Under the pieces are notes generated by a model. It was given only the letters and a program-made list of their open reading frames with translations, made no database searches and was not told where the DNA came from. This document shows positions 34,120 to 47,330 of a stretch of DNA of 64,000 nt, in pieces. Within the stretch, counting starts at the first letter, position 1; each line of letters opens with the position of its first letter. The position numbers and the translations under genes are program-made. Origin of the DNA: Rhizophagus clarus (taxonomy: Eukaryota > Glomeromycota > Glomeromycetes > Glomerales > Glomeraceae); NCBI GenBank assembly GCA_015698045.1, contig BLAL01000215.1:930001-994000 (forward strand), given 5' to 3'.

Positions 34120-36357
34120 GCTATTTAAAATATCATCGCTACATATACACAAAATTTTATATCATGCGCAACATTCCGCACATGATTTGATATTTGAATT
34201 ACAGACTCGTTTATTTTTATTAATAAGACATGAAAAAATTAGTGTATTTTCAAATTTTCATATGATAAAATTTTTTTTAATTTTTAATTATTTATTTTTC
34301 TTGTGTTATTACTTTTTCTTATAAGTAAATATTCAATAATTTTTCTAATAAAGAATGTGACGAGCTTACCGTAAAATAATCAGTTATTATCATAATATTT
34401 AGAATTTCATAGGATAAAGAGACATTTAAATTATTCTTTCTATTTATAAAAAATTTGCAACATTTACGCGCATAATATGAAGATTGGATCCTAATAAAAA
34501 GCCTTAGTCGATTAAAGTCGGCTATCAGAGCGTTTAATCGGATAATAACCGGATAATTCAGTATATTTATAACGCATTTTAAATCTTATTTTACTTCGTA
34601 ACCCGTCACGTTGCTGATAATGGGAACTATTCAAAATCACGACGATCAGAATCCCATTATTAAACTAACTCAACGTTCACAACCCTAGGCGAACCATAAA
34701 TCCGAAAATTCAAAACCCAAACATTCACAATCCCGACACTTCGCAGGTAATATAATTATAAAGTAATTGAAACTCGATCTCAGTTTTTAAAAAAAAAAAA
34801 GATATACAATTAGAAATTTTTTAATATTTTATCTTGTTATCCTTTTTAAAACATTTACAGTAAATAAAAATAATACAAACTAGGAAACGGGATCATAGGG
34901 ACCCATTGTGAGTCCGGTGCCATCATAATTTTATTTATTATCTATTTAATACTGTTAATAGTAATTTATATTCCATCAACAAGGTATGATTGGCCTGGAT
35001 AGAAACTCCTGTACTACCACATGACACATTATTTCATAGTGCATAGAAATATGATATCTTCCAGACAATAATAATGGGAAATTTGAATATTATTTGATAT
35101 TGCAATAAGTACACTTTAAGCTATACTTACGAATAATTATTATTTAAATTGTTCAGAATATCTCTATTTTTAATAGTAATCTATTACGATTTATTTGCTT
35201 GGACAGAAACTCATGTACTACCCACACGACAGAGATTTTTTCATAGTGCATAGAAATATAATGTCTTCCAGACAATAATAATGTCCACTAAATGATTTAG
35301 TTACATTCAATCATTTACTAATACTGTACATATAACAGGTTTGCAATTATTTTTATTATTTAGGAAAATGCCAAGCATTTAATAATAGAATTAGTTTCCT
35401 GAAAGAATTTTGGGCTACATGCTATTTCCAACATTTGAAAAAAAAGTTATTCATTGGAAACTGAAATTGGATAAATAATTCTATTATAAGAAATCTTTTC
35501 TTTTTTAAAGTAATCAATACGAGCTATAATAATCCTTACACTGACTGATTATACTTTTATCATTTTAACAGATTATAATAAAGGTATAATCGCCAGTGTA
35601 AATTAAGGATCGACATTTTAAGCGGATTAACATTTTAAGCGGATTAACAGTTAATAATGTTTGAAACTATGCCTATTACGACGTGGCGTAATTTAATGAT
35701 ACCAGCAAAAAAGGAAAGGTCTTGAATTATACCATTCTTAAATAAGCGATCATACAATTGCGAGTTATGAGAAACGAGGTTTAAATACAATTTATTTAAA
35801 TTGCTAAATTTATATATTGATATACTAGAGAACGCTTTCAGTAAATGAATAACGAATCACGCGTTGAAATCAATTTTTGAGCGAACGGATTGACGGACAT
35901 TTTTGTAACCTTTGTGAAACCTTTGCGCATTCTTTCGTTACACTCCGGAATAAACACTCCGGATTAATGCGTGAATCTCTGGTATATTACAAATTAATCT
36001 CTATTTATTTTTGGGCAAGTTTTACAAAAATAAACAATCAAATTCAACAGGTTTCATTCAATTTTGACAAAATAATACTTCAATGCAAAGTCTGAATTAA
36101 TGAATTTTAATAAGTTGAAACAGGGTTTGTTACATTGCATAATCTTTTTAAAAAAGTTCTAGTTTATTTATAAATTTATATATTAATAATCTTTGTTCAA
36201 TAGTAAACAATACTTTAATAAATTGGGTTTGCCAATTTTAACTTTTGTTATAACTCATATTTTTTATAAATATCTCTGTAAAACATTCTTTTTTTTTTTT
36301 AAAAAAAAAAAAGGCATAAAAAATATATATCTATATATATTTTTTATTATTTAAATC
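34120..36357. other. Upstream region of the 36.4-39.5 kb gene
   Basis: No gene seen. Contains an ~85-bp direct repeat (34,995-35,080 and 35,200-35,285; shared CATAGTGCATAGAAATAT and CTTCCAGACAATAATAATG). There is an inverted pair around 35,527-35,611 (ATCCTTA..CACTG..GATTATAC) that would fold as a hairpin, and a perfect T12A12 palindrome at 36,289-36,312 just before the gene. Confidence 0.55.
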
Positions 36358-39300
36358 ATGAGTGCAATTTTTCGTCGCAATATTTCATTAATCATATTTA
36401 TAACCTTCTTCTCAATATTAATTTCATGTCCGTCAATTCAGACTAAGGACTTAGTGATTTGTAATATCGTAACAAATAATCTCCCGGATGCTGCGGCTAT
36501 AGGCACTTTTGCGGATGGAAAAATTTTATTTAACATTGGAAATGAAGATAGTCTTCATTTAATTAAACCGGATGGAACCTCGGATTTTATTAATAATACT
36601 TGTAAATTAATGGATTCAAAAGGTTCATGTAATTATCATCTATTGAATCCAAATTATGTAATTATAACTTCTAAACATACTTGTAAAGTGATAGACTTGA
36701 TGGGAAACATAATTTTAAAAAATTTCAAATATGATAAGATGAGTGTTAGTGAGAAAAATGATAGATTTCTTATTATGAAACATAAGAATAATGAATTTAC
36801 TGAGTATAATGTCAATAATATTGGAAGAATATCAAAAAGAATAAGTAGTCTATATTTCAGTAATAAAAGACATAAAATTACTGAAATCTTTTCATTGGAT
36901 AATGCATGGGGAATTATATCTACTACAAAAGGTGATAATTCCTTCTTTTCAATCATTGAAGCTCAAGCTAAAAATAAAACTTTAATAGTCGAAGAATTGT
37001 ACGATTATGATTCCACTGATACCGATACCACTAAATGTATTACTAATAACCAAATTAATGATATTCAATATTATTGCTTATATATATCATCTAATGACAA
37101 TACATTAAAACTGCTTAATATTAGCAATTTATCTTTGAATAATAATTCGTTTAATATAAATACAACTGATTTAACCCCAGACATAGGTTTTGACACTGAT
37201 ACTTATATTCATGTTATACCAAATGTTGGCTTTTTAGTAGAAGCTACGGCATATTTAAAAACGAAATATTATATATTTAATATTTTTGAAATCAATTATT
37301 TTGATCAAAATAATGCTTTCGGAGAATTGATAGTGAATAATACTTATAATAATTTTCTTGGATCTCACATTTTTACTCTTCCAAATAAAACAATTGTTCG
37401 AATGATAGAGAATCACAACTCCATAAAATTTGTACAAAATGATCTGACTTCAAAAATACCCAAAAGTACGTATCAGTTTGGTATTTATAATCAGTAACAA
37501 CTTTCTAATCTTAATTTATTATTTTAGATAATCCATATAATAACCCTCATATTAAGCAAGTATATCCACCAAATAATGAATCAATTGCTATTGGTACAGA
37601 CAAATTAAATATTACATTCCTCAATCCTATTGATCCAACAATTGCTACTTATATTTCAATCTATTATATTAATAATACGAATAATGACGAAAGTATTTTA
37701 CGTCAAAAGTTTTTATGTACGAGTCCGTATTGTATAATAAGTAAAGATTTCTATTCACTTACAATTTATCTATCAAATAATACTTTCAACATTCCCAATG
37801 CATCTTATTATGTTGAAATTGATGATAAATTTATCGAATATAAATATGAACTTATAAAAATACCAGGTATAAAACCGAGAAATTGGATTATAAAGACAGG
37901 TATTAACTATTGACCTTGATTGCAAATTCATTTATTAACTAAGATTCAATTATTAAGATTATATATATATTAATATTTTTTTTCTAGATGGTTCATATAC
38001 AAAAAAAGTTACCACTAGTAAGTTAAATAATGATATTATTCTTACAATTCATTAAATTTGTTTTTCATTAAACTGAAATCTTTTTACAAACTACAATTTC
38101 AGATTCTATTCTTGGTAAATTACGCTTAAATTCCACTGGTAGTGATAAATTTCGAAATTTATCAGATGCAAAGAAATCTGTCTTTTTTGATAATATGACA
38201 AATGAACTTGTAAGAAGTATTCCAATTGATTATTGGAGAATTAAGAATGTCAAATATGAAGATGAAATTGACATGGTTTCAGGAGCAACATTGACTACGT
38301 TTTCGTTTCAGATTGATCCTCCAAAAACACATGATATTAACAAAAATAGTTCAAAAGAGGTCCTTGAAGATTTAAATTCTTTAATTAGATCTCAAGGTTT
38401 TACATCAAACCTTGATATTAATAATTATACAGGAGATATTGATAAAGATTATGGATTTCAAAAAGAAAGTATGTAAGCAATTTTATTTAATATTTACAAT
38501 GAATATTGTACTAATATTATGTATTGTCTAAAGATGATTTATTAGAAGAAATTGAGCTTAGTTTGAAAAATTTTATAATGGATCCTCGGTATTTAATAAT
38601 AATTATAATTTTCTTGATTTTAATAATACTTTTATATTTTTATGGAAGATATAAGAATAAAAAGGTATAATTCATTATTTTAATTGTTATTTGAATTATT
38701 AATAATCGGAAACTAATATATTTTTATTATTATTTTTAGGGAACTAATATAATTGTATTTAAAGTTGCATTAATTATTATTGATCTTATAAGTGATATAA
38801 GATTTATACTGAAAAACGATTTACCGGAGCTTAATCTTTTTATTCCGAGGTATGTCTTCAAATTTATTTTTTTTATTAATTACATCATAATATTTTAACT
38901 CTTATTTTTATATTATTACTAGTATTATATTTTTATCATTTCCTTTTATTTTGAACATATTTTTGGCTGTTATAATTTTCAAATTCGAAATGCAAATCTC
39001 TAAAAACTCTGAATGGTTCAAACATTTCATAAAGCCAGTTGCAATTGTGACAGTTTTAAGTTCAGGAGATATTGAAATACTTCATATATTTGATTCAAAT
39101 TTTGGTGGATTTAAAATTTTTTCAGCAAAATTTTCTCCAAAAACATTAAATTTAATATTCTGGGGTGGAGCTTTAAATATTATTCTGGAAAATTTACCTC
39201 AATTAATAATTCAGGTACAGTATTAATTATCAATAAAATAAGTACTAATTAGTTTTTTTCGAAATTAATAATTTTAACAATTTATAATTTTGGTAGATTA

Positions 39301-39476
39301 TTTATGCTATATCTTCTTCTACATATGACATTGCATCATTACTTACATTAATTATCAGTATTCTTGTTTTTTTGGTTAGTGTAGTTGAATGTAGTTATCA
39401 TTTGTTCATGAACAATAAGAATGGAAACCATGTTGGAATTCAATCTGATTGTAATGATGAAAAAGATATAACATAA
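36358..39476 (+). CDS. Large secreted/membrane protein, 862 residues, 8 exons
   Basis: Exons 36,358-37,465; 37,528-37,899; 37,988-38,017; 38,103-38,468; 38,534-38,664; 38,740-38,849; 38,923-39,214; 39,297-39,476; together exactly 863 codons. A signal peptide or first membrane helix (ISLIIFITFFSILIS, residues ~9-23) leads a long Asn-rich, repetitive extracellular region of ~600 residues with many N-glycosylation sites and beta-propeller-like spacing. A membrane helix follows (PRYLIIIIIFLILIILLYFY), then three or four more helices in exons 6-8, and a short polar cytoplasmic tail. ENLPQLIIQIIY in exons 7-8 faintly resembles the APQL motif of XK-type proteins, too weak to assign. Exon 3 is only 30 bp. 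It may be a surface receptor or transporter-like protein; function is unknown. Confidence 0.8.
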
Positions 39477-41181
39477 AAGAATATATATATATAATATGAA
39501 ATATCATCTTATATTAAATCTCATTCATATATTTATATATGTTTTTTAATTGTTAAAATAATTAAAAAATAAAAAATATATTTATTATTATAATTTTTTT
39601 TTTTTTTTTTTTTTTTTGTGTCGTCTACTTTAGACCAATTTAAATTCCGTGATACGGTATATGAACTTTTGTATCAAATTTTTAGATAAAAAGATAGATA
39701 AAAACAACTTAACAGCATGCAAAAAAGAAAAATAGATAAATTATATTTATTCAAAGAACAGAAGGAAAAATGCCAACATTAAATATACACAAAAAATGTG
39801 AAAGAAAAGTCACTAGTCTAATTAGAAAATACTACACCACCAATTGCTAGATAAAAGTATTTCAGATAAACTTGATAAACGTATTTAATCTAATATAAAC
39901 TATAAAACAAATTTACATGGCGTATCGGTTCTTTTAGAATTAGTGGTAGGATGTCACATCCTATTTTTTCTATTTGATTGTTCCGGGAGCAAAATTTAAT
40001 TTCTAATTGTCACCAATTATTTGTCACTTCCTAATATTATATGTAACCCGGAAAAATAAATCCGGCCACCATTTCTTGTGGCGCTAGAGTTAATAATAGA
40101 ATTAAATAAATAATTTACCGCGTAATAAACCCGTCTATATTATTTATTAATTTTTTAACTAATGTTTATAAAACAAATAATATCAGCCATGTGATGCAAA
40201 TTTTGATACGGGAGAATTACGATTTACGAATATATAATATTCATTTTACCTGACTTTGTTTATAATATTTTACATAAGACCTTGAAATTTCGGAAGAATC
40301 ATCACTTCTTCATTCGTGTTGCATCTGTGCTAAAATTTATTTAAAGTCTCGCATTGATCTTTCAAAATAAAACTTACTATTAAGCATTGATAGTTAGATT
40401 CGACCCGATTTTTCAGCCAAATGTTTAATACCCGAAATTGAATTTTCTTTTGACATAATATAATTTATAATTTATTCATAAAATGATCAAATTCTAATAA
40501 ATGTAAATAACTAACAAATTAATGAATTATGAATATTTAGACAATTACTATTTTAATATTAACTATTAAGAAAGTTGGAGAATTATGTACGTCAGTATAA
40601 CTGCAACGTGAAAAATTGATAAATACTAATTTGTAATATGAAAAATTTATGGTATTGGAATTTTTTTATTATTAAAATCATCGAATTGCATTCGCTTTAT
40701 ATTTCATTTTGAGAATCCTACTTACAGAAAATGATTTTTTTTTTATCAAACTATCGGAGTGTTATTATTTATTATTTAAATATTTACAGTATTATGTAAA
40801 ATATTAAATGTATTTTAAACATGATATTATAAAAATAAAAAAAAAAAGGCTGGAGTCGGAACTCGAATGAAAATATATAAATGGAAATATATATATAATT
40901 CATTAAGCATTTTTACAAACTTTCGAAAACATATTTATAAAAATAAAATTATTCAAAAAAAAAAAAGCTATATTTAATAAATATAGTAATAATGTCAAAT
41001 CTAATTGTACTAAATAAATGCATCTAAATAAATTCTTTACTCCATTTGTGGAATTGAAATTCCTACTTGTGAAAGCATTTCTTGATGAATAGAACTCAAA
41101 ATAATGAAACAATTAAAAAAGTCAAATTTATTTAAACAAAAATATATGAATAAAATTATTTCATAATTAAAAAATTTATTG
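39477..41181. other. Intergenic, AT-rich
   Basis: A T-run of about 25 at 39,593-39,617. On the minus strand near 41,045-41,110 there is a short protein-like end (SSIHQEMLSQVGISIPQME and stop) that may belong to the remnant just upstream of it. Nothing else recognised. Confidence 0.4.
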
Positions 41182-41351
41182 TTATTGTTTAGCCTTGTTG
41201 ATTTTGTTACTTAAATATTCTTGTATTGCTTCTGGAAGTGTTAAAGCAAATTGTTCTTCAATCGCTTGCCTGTTATTTATTATTTTTTTAAAATTTTTCA
41301 GTTCTTGGATTGACCGGGCGCCGAGACGGAGGGAAGAGCCGAGGAGAAGTT
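41182..41351 (-). pseudogene. 3' end of an unrecognised gene or remnant
   Basis: An open minus-strand frame ending QAIEEQFALTLPEAIQEYLS then NKINKAKQ and TAA at 41,182-41,184. Upstream it passes through a GC-rich segment (SSLRLGARSIQELKN) and stops at a long A/T run. A possible acceptor (AATAACAG) lies at the start of the better-looking part. No start or other exon found. Confidence 0.4.
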
Positions 41352-43445
41352 TTTTTTTTTTTTTTTAAATAAAAAATATATCGCCGTTACTTGATACGGC
41401 TATATATTGATAACCTACATAATAATATGTAGGAGCCGAAAAATAAAAATAAATATTATCGGAAAAGATCAAAGTATGTTCTTCAAGTATGATAATTGGG
41501 AAAACGAAAAATGACGGGAGTTGATTTTGTTGGTCCATGTTTAATAAATATTTGAATTATTATTTATAATTTTTGTATTTTTTTTTTTTTTTTTTGTTGG
41601 AACCTCAGTCTCTTCGAAGACTTATTTATATTGAATTTGCTTTCCGCTTTAATAACATTCGTGCATTATTAAATGACACATTAAGTATTATATTAAAAGC
41701 CATTCTTTTTGTATAATGAAATTGTATATTCTTATATAATTTCAAAAAAAGATTATAAAAATCTTGTAATTATCAACTAAAAAGGTCAGAAACCAGATTA
41801 AACCAGTTTTGTTTTAAGTCATTAAAAATTTATCAAATATGCCACTATGAATCTTTTATTAATATCACAAATATTTCCGGATTATCGAAGTTCATTCCGA
41901 TAGAATTACCTTTTTCATGAATTTAAAGTACAGTAGAATATCACAATAATCATATGCTAATTATATTATGAACCTTTTTCTACCTGAAATAACTAACGAA
42001 TGAACGATAAATTTGGTTAAATGTGAGAGATCCTTTTTTAATTCAAATGATTGAATTTTTTTAAAAAAAAACTAGGAATTACACAAAAAAATTTCTATAA
42101 AAGATTGATTTTAAATAATAATATGTCACGGCAAATTGTAACACAAAGATAATTCTGATCCATTTTTTATTATTTATATTTTTCGTGTGAAAATAAATTT
42201 GTTCATATATTACATGTTAAATAAACGCTCTTTTCAAATAAAGTAAGTTGAATTTTTTTTTTTTCGTATCATTATACCATATGCTTTTGTTATACACTTT
42301 TGTTTTCCTAATTTGGACACATTGGATTGATTTTTTAAGAAACGGCTGCGCCATTATTCACAGAACTTCTGAACTTTACTATAAAGGATTAATCGTATAA
42401 CTTTGTTCATTCAAAGAACACCAAATAGTATTTAAAAATATGTGATATAAAGAAAAAAATAATAATAAATAATCATACGATTATTACATGTCAAAATGCG
42501 ATAGGAGAACTCAATTATTAAATTTATTTAGGAGATGATAATATTTTTCTGTGATGGTAAACTAACAAATAAATATTTAAAATATGTTCATTATTAAAAC
42601 AAATTTATATTGTATATTTTCGGAATTTCCGATTATGCAATGGAATCTATAATGTTTTTTTTTATTATTAAACCTTTTTGTTAATATATATAAAAAAAAA
42701 AAAATTCATATAAAAAAAAAAAATATATAAATATATATGCAAATAGAATAATAATGTAACCAATCATTTAAAGTGGTCTCAGTAAAAGTTGTTATGATGA
42801 ATCAAGATGAACAATTTGATAATTTTTTCGTTTAAATAAAAATTTTTTCAAAGTACTTTCTCTTTCGTGTTACCTTGATCAGCAGATGGCACTGTTTTTT
42901 AACCTTATAATAATTGTTGTCACACGATTGATGTCAAACCTTGAAATTACTGCGTTTTATTCGTTAATAAACGAAAATCTGCGCATAATTAACGAAAAGA
43001 AATAATTTTGTATCAATTTCATGTAAGAAATAATGAGTGATATGAATATTAATGTGAGGTAATATGTTGACCAGAATGACACAATTGACACATGAATTAC
43101 TGCGTCAATATAAATAAGTTGTTTATTTTATTCAGTTTTCAGAAAAAAAAAGTGGTTTATTTATCATGATTCATGAAACATTTTCTCCTGTAAACAAACA
43201 ACTAATGAGGATATCCTCAGTGGACAAGTTACTGTGTTTTGAACTGTGTGTAGTAATTATCATTGAATCAAGATTTTTTTTTTTAAAAATAAAAAAAATA
43301 TAATTCGTTCAGAAGTTCTAATCAAAATCGGGAATAAATTTGGATAATTTAAATACAAAAAAAAACTATATCTGCAAAACATTGACCTTCCTTTTAAGTA
43401 TAGTTCTACACAATTCTGCATAATGCGGACCAAATCTCAAAATTT
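41352..43445. other. Intergenic, no gene seen
   Basis: AT-rich with T7A9 at 42,056-42,071 and several long A/T runs. A 60-codon minus frame at 43,366-43,548 lies in a repeat whose other copy does not keep the frame, so it is not annotated. Confidence 0.45.
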
Positions 43446-43962
43446 GATCTTTCCTTTTTCGCTTTTCAACACCAAGTGGAAAAGACATTCCATAAGTTGT
43501 TCTAGGCGTATAAAAACAATTACGCCGACATGCAAGAGGACAATACAACTTCTAAAATCATATGGTTTGTGATTTTTTTTTTTAGATAATGAATTCTGTA
43601 AATGGAATAAATAACTAGGGATTAAATTAACTCTTTTTGTATCGCTATATTAAAAATTTTGCAATATATTAAAGTTTTTCTGAATCAAATTAAACGAAAT
43701 AGTTTATTTCAATGATGCAAACCTGTGTGAAACATGCAAAGAAAATGTGTCTTATTATTTTACAAATTTCTAAAACTAATTTCTACACAAGAAAAAGCGT
43801 CATGGGAACTTTCAATATCTCACATTTCTTGATTCTGACAGGTTTCAACTTTCAAATGATAATTTATTAATAATTATTTTAAAAAATTATATCCCCATTT
43901 TGAAATCTTTAATGCATGTTGGCGTTTTAAAATTGATTGTTTGTCATATTTGAATAAAGTTT

Positions 43963-43996
<34 letters not shown>

Positions 43997-45752
43997 AAAA
44001 AATTTAACCTAAACGAAATATCTTATCGTTATCAATGAAAAATAATAGATACAGATACACGTATGAAGTTATTTTTCGAAAATAATAAAAAATTTGACGT
44101 ATGTTTTTCTAAAAAATAATTTCAGTTAGAAGTTAATATGTAATAAAGGTTTGAAATTTCCTTCCCTTTAATTTCTGACGGTGTCCGGAATTAAACTATT
44201 GATTGCCGATCGTCAATTGTCACACGGATTTTTCAATGAACTAATTTGAGCGGAGGTTTCATTGTAATAGAACTTTGTAAAACGAATGTAGTCATCGTTT
44301 TAGCCTGCATGAATTTACTTATCAAGTGTAAAAAAAAAACATATCCATGACAATATTTATTTATCAATCAATCACTTACCAACTTTATGATATATTAATC
44401 TAATAATAGTATATATCGTCTTTATCAGTGATACAATTTAAATAATTTGATCAGCCGCTCATGAGAACTTTTTTTAAAATAAAGTTTTTTTTTTTCAAGA
44501 TAAAAACAAATATCATATTACGTAATTTGGAAAATTTTTCTTTTCATTGATTTTATTTTAACATTATTCGATGAATATTTACTACAGTAAATAATAATTA
44601 GAGTCTGCAGATCTTAACGCCAAAACAATTTACCCTTTTCGTTTTATCTTGTATTAAGGTTCTGAAAGTTTCATTGTTCTAGGATTTAACACTAATGTAA
44701 AGAATATAAAAAAAGAACAATACTATTACAAAAGCAAGTTTAATGCAGCTTTTCAAAAAAAAAAAAAAAAAAAAAATTCTGTAGATGGAACAAAAAATAA
44801 GGATTAAATAAAATATATCACATTTTTATAATAACGATGTGTGAAACATACCAGGAAACGTGTATTATGATTTTACAAATTTCTTCAACGAATTTCTAAA
44901 TAGGAAAAGCGTCATGGGAATTTTCAAAGCAGCTTTATATTAATTCCGACAAGTTCCAATTTTTTTTTTTTTTAAAAAAAAAAATTGAAGTAACTTATCG
45001 GGGTCTTATCGTTATCAAAAAAAATAGTCGATACGACTAATTTTAATTTACTTTGATATGTATACGGTATAATTTATTATAAATTTTCCTTTATTTTGTA
45101 ATAAATTTACGCAATACGTATTCGCGTCTGACAAATAGAATGTACGTTCGCCGACGTTAAAGTTAACTTTCACGTGATCATATGTAAAATACTTCATAAT
45201 TTCATAATTCTCACACTTAATGCCGGCCAAAGGTCACGTGAAAAATTTCCTTTTTCGGTTTTTAACATCGAAGGGTAAAGACATTCCAAAAGTTTGTTCT
45301 TGGCGTATAAAACAATTACGCCAATATGCAAGTAGAACAATACGATTTTTAAAATCATATGGCCTTGTAATCTTTTTAGATAATTAAATTCTGTAAAAGG
45401 AAAAAACAACTAGAGGTTAAAATAACCATCTTTGTATCGTTATTTTAAAAATTTGCAAATATATAAAATCAAACCTAACAAAATAATTTATTTAAATGGT
45501 ACAAGCATGTGTGAAACATACCGTGAAAATGTGTCTTACTATTTTACAAATTTTCTGCAACGAATTTCTACACAGGAAAAAGCATCATGAGAACTTTCAA
45601 TATCTCACATTTCTTGATTTCAACAAGTTTCAAATGACAATTTATTATTATAAATAACTATTTTAAAAATTATATCCCATTTTGAAATTTTTAATGCAAA
45701 ATGGCGTTTAGGATTGTACAATTGTAATCTTTTATTTTGATAAAGTCTCCCC

Positions 45753-45783
<31 letters not shown>

Positions 45784-45960
45784 AAATTAACCTTAACGAA
45801 ATTCCTTATCCTTTTCAATAATCGATACGGGCAAATTTAAGAATAGTTATATTTTTTTTAAAAAGAATAAAAAAATTAATATATATTTAATACCTTTTTT
45901 TAAAAAAAAATTAGATGTTACGTAATAAAATTTTGAAATTTCCTCCACTTTAATTTCGCA
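43446..45960. repeat. Direct repeat family, three copies
   Basis: Copies at 43,446-44,177, 44,777-45,060 (partial) and 45,245-45,960. Shared words in order: GCGTATAAAA.CAATTACGCC, GTGTGAAACAT, TTACAAATTT, AGGAAAAAGC.TCATG, CTTTCAATATCTCACATTTC, then a long T/A tract and TTAACC.TAACGAAAT. Each copy contains a long T or T/A tract at the equivalent place. No frame is conserved between copies, so these are non-coding. Confidence 0.7.
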
Positions 45961-47038
45961 TTAAACAAAGATTAATTTTCTCACTTATTTTCAAAATAAT
46001 AAAATGGCAATATATGAACAAACCTGAACTTATTTGTTAAACAAAAATATATATACATAGCAATGTTCGATTTATTTTATTTTATTCGTCAATTTTGTGA
46101 TACATTCACTTCGCTACTCCAATTTTAATTACAGGCAGATTAGTATATCGTTTTTTTTTATTTCAAAAAAAGAAAATCTTTCTCATTATCTTAATTATGT
46201 TAATTATGTTTAATGTTAATCCGAACTAATTTTTTTTTAAGTTATTTTAACAAACTGCATAAATTAATTGTGTTATTAACCAATTACATTTTGCGGATTT
46301 ATTCGATATTCTGAGATTACTTCTTTTTTCAAATAACTAATGTATCGCTAAATGGTCTAATCCCTCAATAATTTTTGGTCGCGTGTTTTATTTATAAAAA
46401 AAAAGAAAAGAAAAGAAAATTCAAAAAAAAAAAAGAATATAGAAGGACAAAAATATAGATTTTTTTTTTTTAAAAAGAATCACGTGACTATGGCAAACTG
46501 TGATAGGATCAAATAAAATTGAGTCATTATTACATTTTGTCATAACCGATTTTTAATCCTCTACAAATTTCCAGACACACTCTCGTTTCTTGATTTGTAA
46601 GTCGAAATTACTGAAAATAAAAACAATGTATTGTTTAACCACTGTTAATATTGTTTAAGGATTAATAGTGACCTTTTATCTTAAGAATGGAATAAAATTA
46701 GGCTATAATTGGACATTATGACATCTGATTTACAGTTCCATTTACAACTATGAACTACGCTTAAAACTTGTTGCTGAATCTTAGATGCTGTATGCAATAG
46801 CAATTTCTTGGCATAATTAAATAAAATCATTTCCTCTCTATGATGCCCAACTTTTGTAAAGTTAACTTTTGTTTCGTTTTTTTTTTAAAATCAATTAAGT
46901 AATTTATTTTTCTCAACATTTTGATGAATGATCGTCTAATTAAATTACAAAGACGCAATTAAAATTACACGTACGTTACATTTCATAGTTAATATGCTGC
47001 TTATTTAACGTAAGAAAGTGTTGATGTGAATCATGTGA
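45961..47038. other. AT-rich stretch with one possible coding remnant
   Basis: On the minus strand 46,681-46,830 reads MILFNYAKKLLLHTASKIQQ then QVLSVVHSCKWNC to a stop, with an open frame for ~17 codons upstream. The text looks protein-like but no family, splice signal or neighbouring exon supports a gene. Confidence 0.3.
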
Positions 47039-47049
47039 TCATACGATTT

Positions 47050-47330
47050 CCAATATATTCACAAAAACAAACCGAAACGTCGTTATAAACGTTTCTTTAC
47101 AGTAAAATAATAAAAAAGTAGACCCGCCGAATTCCAATGCGTCCGAAGACCCAATGATCGGCCGTCTAAAAAAAAATGATGAAACGTCAGCAAACGTTTC
47201 GTAGTGAACGTTTCGTTGAAAGAATTGTTTACAAAACTCCCTCCTCAAATTCCCATACGTCCGAAGGTCAAGACGAAGAAAAAAGACGAGATTAGTGCCA
47301 GAGAGAAAAAAAAAAATAAAATAAAATAAA
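47050..47330 (-). repeat. Second locus of the ACTAAC/AACGTTTC hairpin repeat
   Basis: On the minus strand two units read CTTCGGACGYATKGGAATT, then an AACGAAACGTT..ACGTTTC hairpin and a T-tract ending TTTTTTTTTAGACGG. These match the array at 4478-5030 in order and content. GC is higher than the surroundings. A 119-codon frame here is a by-product of the repeat. Confidence 0.6.

Noticed and set aside
36654-36956. 100-codon minus-strand frame
   Set aside because: Antisense shadow of exon 1 of the 36,358 gene.
43366-43548. 60-codon minus-strand frame that looked Cys-containing and basic
   Set aside because: It lies at the start of a three-copy repeat and the second full copy does not preserve the frame.
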